Part shown: one piece after another, positions 5,412-5,792 of the stretch
Numbering within the stretch: the stretch's first letter is position 1
Layout: the number at the start of each line of letters is the position of its first letter
Source: Lachnospiraceae bacterium
GTDB lineage: Bacteria > Bacillota > Clostridia > Lachnospirales > Lachnospiraceae
Assembly (NCBI GenBank): GCA_017477805.1
Contig: JAFUUM010000155.1
Coordinates: 1 to 5,792 of the forward strand
DNA: 5,792 nucleotides
Direction: 5' to 3'
Made by a program: the position numbers and the translations under genes
Notes under the pieces: generated by a model
What the model was told of the DNA's origin: nothing
Databases searched by the model: none
The model's input: the letters and a program-made list of their open reading frames with translations, nothing else

Positions 5412-5792
5412 ATGAAACTGGCGGTTTTATCAAACGTAAACGTTAATTTCATGATCCGCATGCTGAAAAAGAGCGAGCACGCTGTTTTTGAAAGCGAAGG
5501 ATACGGAAACGAACTGGGGGCGATGCTCGATCCTGCATCGCCCTATCATGTTTTTGATGCGAACATCACTTTTGTCATCACCTATCTGCCGGAATTGCTT
5601 TGTCATGACTTTGAGATCGATGGGGCAAAAGCACGGATCCGGGAGTGGTTTGAGACCTTCGAAAACTGCCTCCGGGCGGATAAGATCTACTATGTGGCGG
5701 ATGCACATCTGCGGGGCGTCGATATGCGGACCCAAGGCGATCCCCTGCGGGAAGATGCGCTGATGGCACTTTGGAATGAAGCTCTTTCCGAG
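5412..5792 (+). CDS. FkbH-like HAD-IIIC family protein, N-terminal fragment (3' end outside window)
   Basis: The frame is open from ATG 5412 to the last base (127 codons, no stop). The beginning, MKLAVLSNVNVNFMIRMLKK, then VFESEGYGNELGAML and a segment of the form PxSPYHVFDANITFVITYLPELL (key residues only), resemble the N-terminal domain of FkbH-like proteins (IxILSN-x-N ... EGYGxW ... NPxSxxYxFxPxxVFLL). These have a BF1531-like N-terminal domain followed by a HAD-IIIC phosphatase domain. Characterised FkbH members load glyceryl units from 1,3-bisphosphoglycerate onto acyl carrier proteins, and others lie in surface polysaccharide clusters. The HAD catalytic DxD motif would be downstream of the window, so activity cannot be checked. 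The start is supported by AAGGA 9 bases upstream. Partner genes such as an acyl carrier protein would be expected beyond 5792 if the assignment is right. Confidence 0.65.
   Translation, partial: MKLAVLSNVNVNFMIRMLKKSEHAVFESEGYGNELGAMLDPASPYHVFDANITFVITYLPELLCHDFEIDGAKARIREWFETFENCLRADKIYYVADAHLRGVDMRTQGDPLREDALMALWNEALSE

Overview
The window looks like a chromosomal segment of a Gram-positive clostridium, most likely a Lachnospiraceae-type gut or rumen bacterium. The evidence is purine-rich AGGAGG-like ribosome sites, short intergenic gaps, a dCache-GGDEF diguanylate cyclase with a PAS-like region of a style I associate with Lachnospiraceae, and a glycosidase closely resembling Clostridium thermocellum CelC. 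This placement is inference. All six genes read on the + strand.

Layout. The left unit (1-2876) contains the 3' end of an ALDH3-like aldehyde dehydrogenase (1-201), a polytopic membrane protein with GT-C glycosyltransferase character (219-1760), and a cytoplasmic GH5 family glycoside hydrolase (1789-2817). The gaps are 17 and 28 bases. The unit closes with a strong intrinsic terminator (2829-2876), and a perfect 9-bp hairpin lies just inside the end of the GH5 gene (2781-2803).

The right unit starts from a near-consensus sigma-A promoter (TTGAAT, 17 bases, TATAAT; 2857-2885) whose elements are interleaved with the terminator. It encodes a membrane diguanylate cyclase (2934-4859), a four-helix membrane protein that looks like two fused DUF2798-type units (4882-5409), and the first 127 codons of an FkbH-like HAD-IIIC protein (5412 to the window edge). 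The gaps are 22 and 2 bases, so these three are probably one operon.

How they may work together. The cyclase's extracellular dCache domain carries what looks like the complete amino-acid-binding motif of the dCache_1AA family (Y145, R150, W152, Y153, Y169, D171, D195). Its GGDEF domain has an intact active site and an inhibitory RxxD site. The right unit may therefore link extracellular amino acids to c-di-GMP and to an acyl-carrier or cell-surface modification pathway represented by the FkbH-like protein. In the left unit, a membrane glycosyltransferase-like protein beside a cytosolic beta-glucanase suggests surface glycan or oligosaccharide handling. The last two functional links are inference. 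I found no RNA genes, CRISPR arrays, insertion sequences or riboswitches. No gene-free stretch exceeds about 120 bases.
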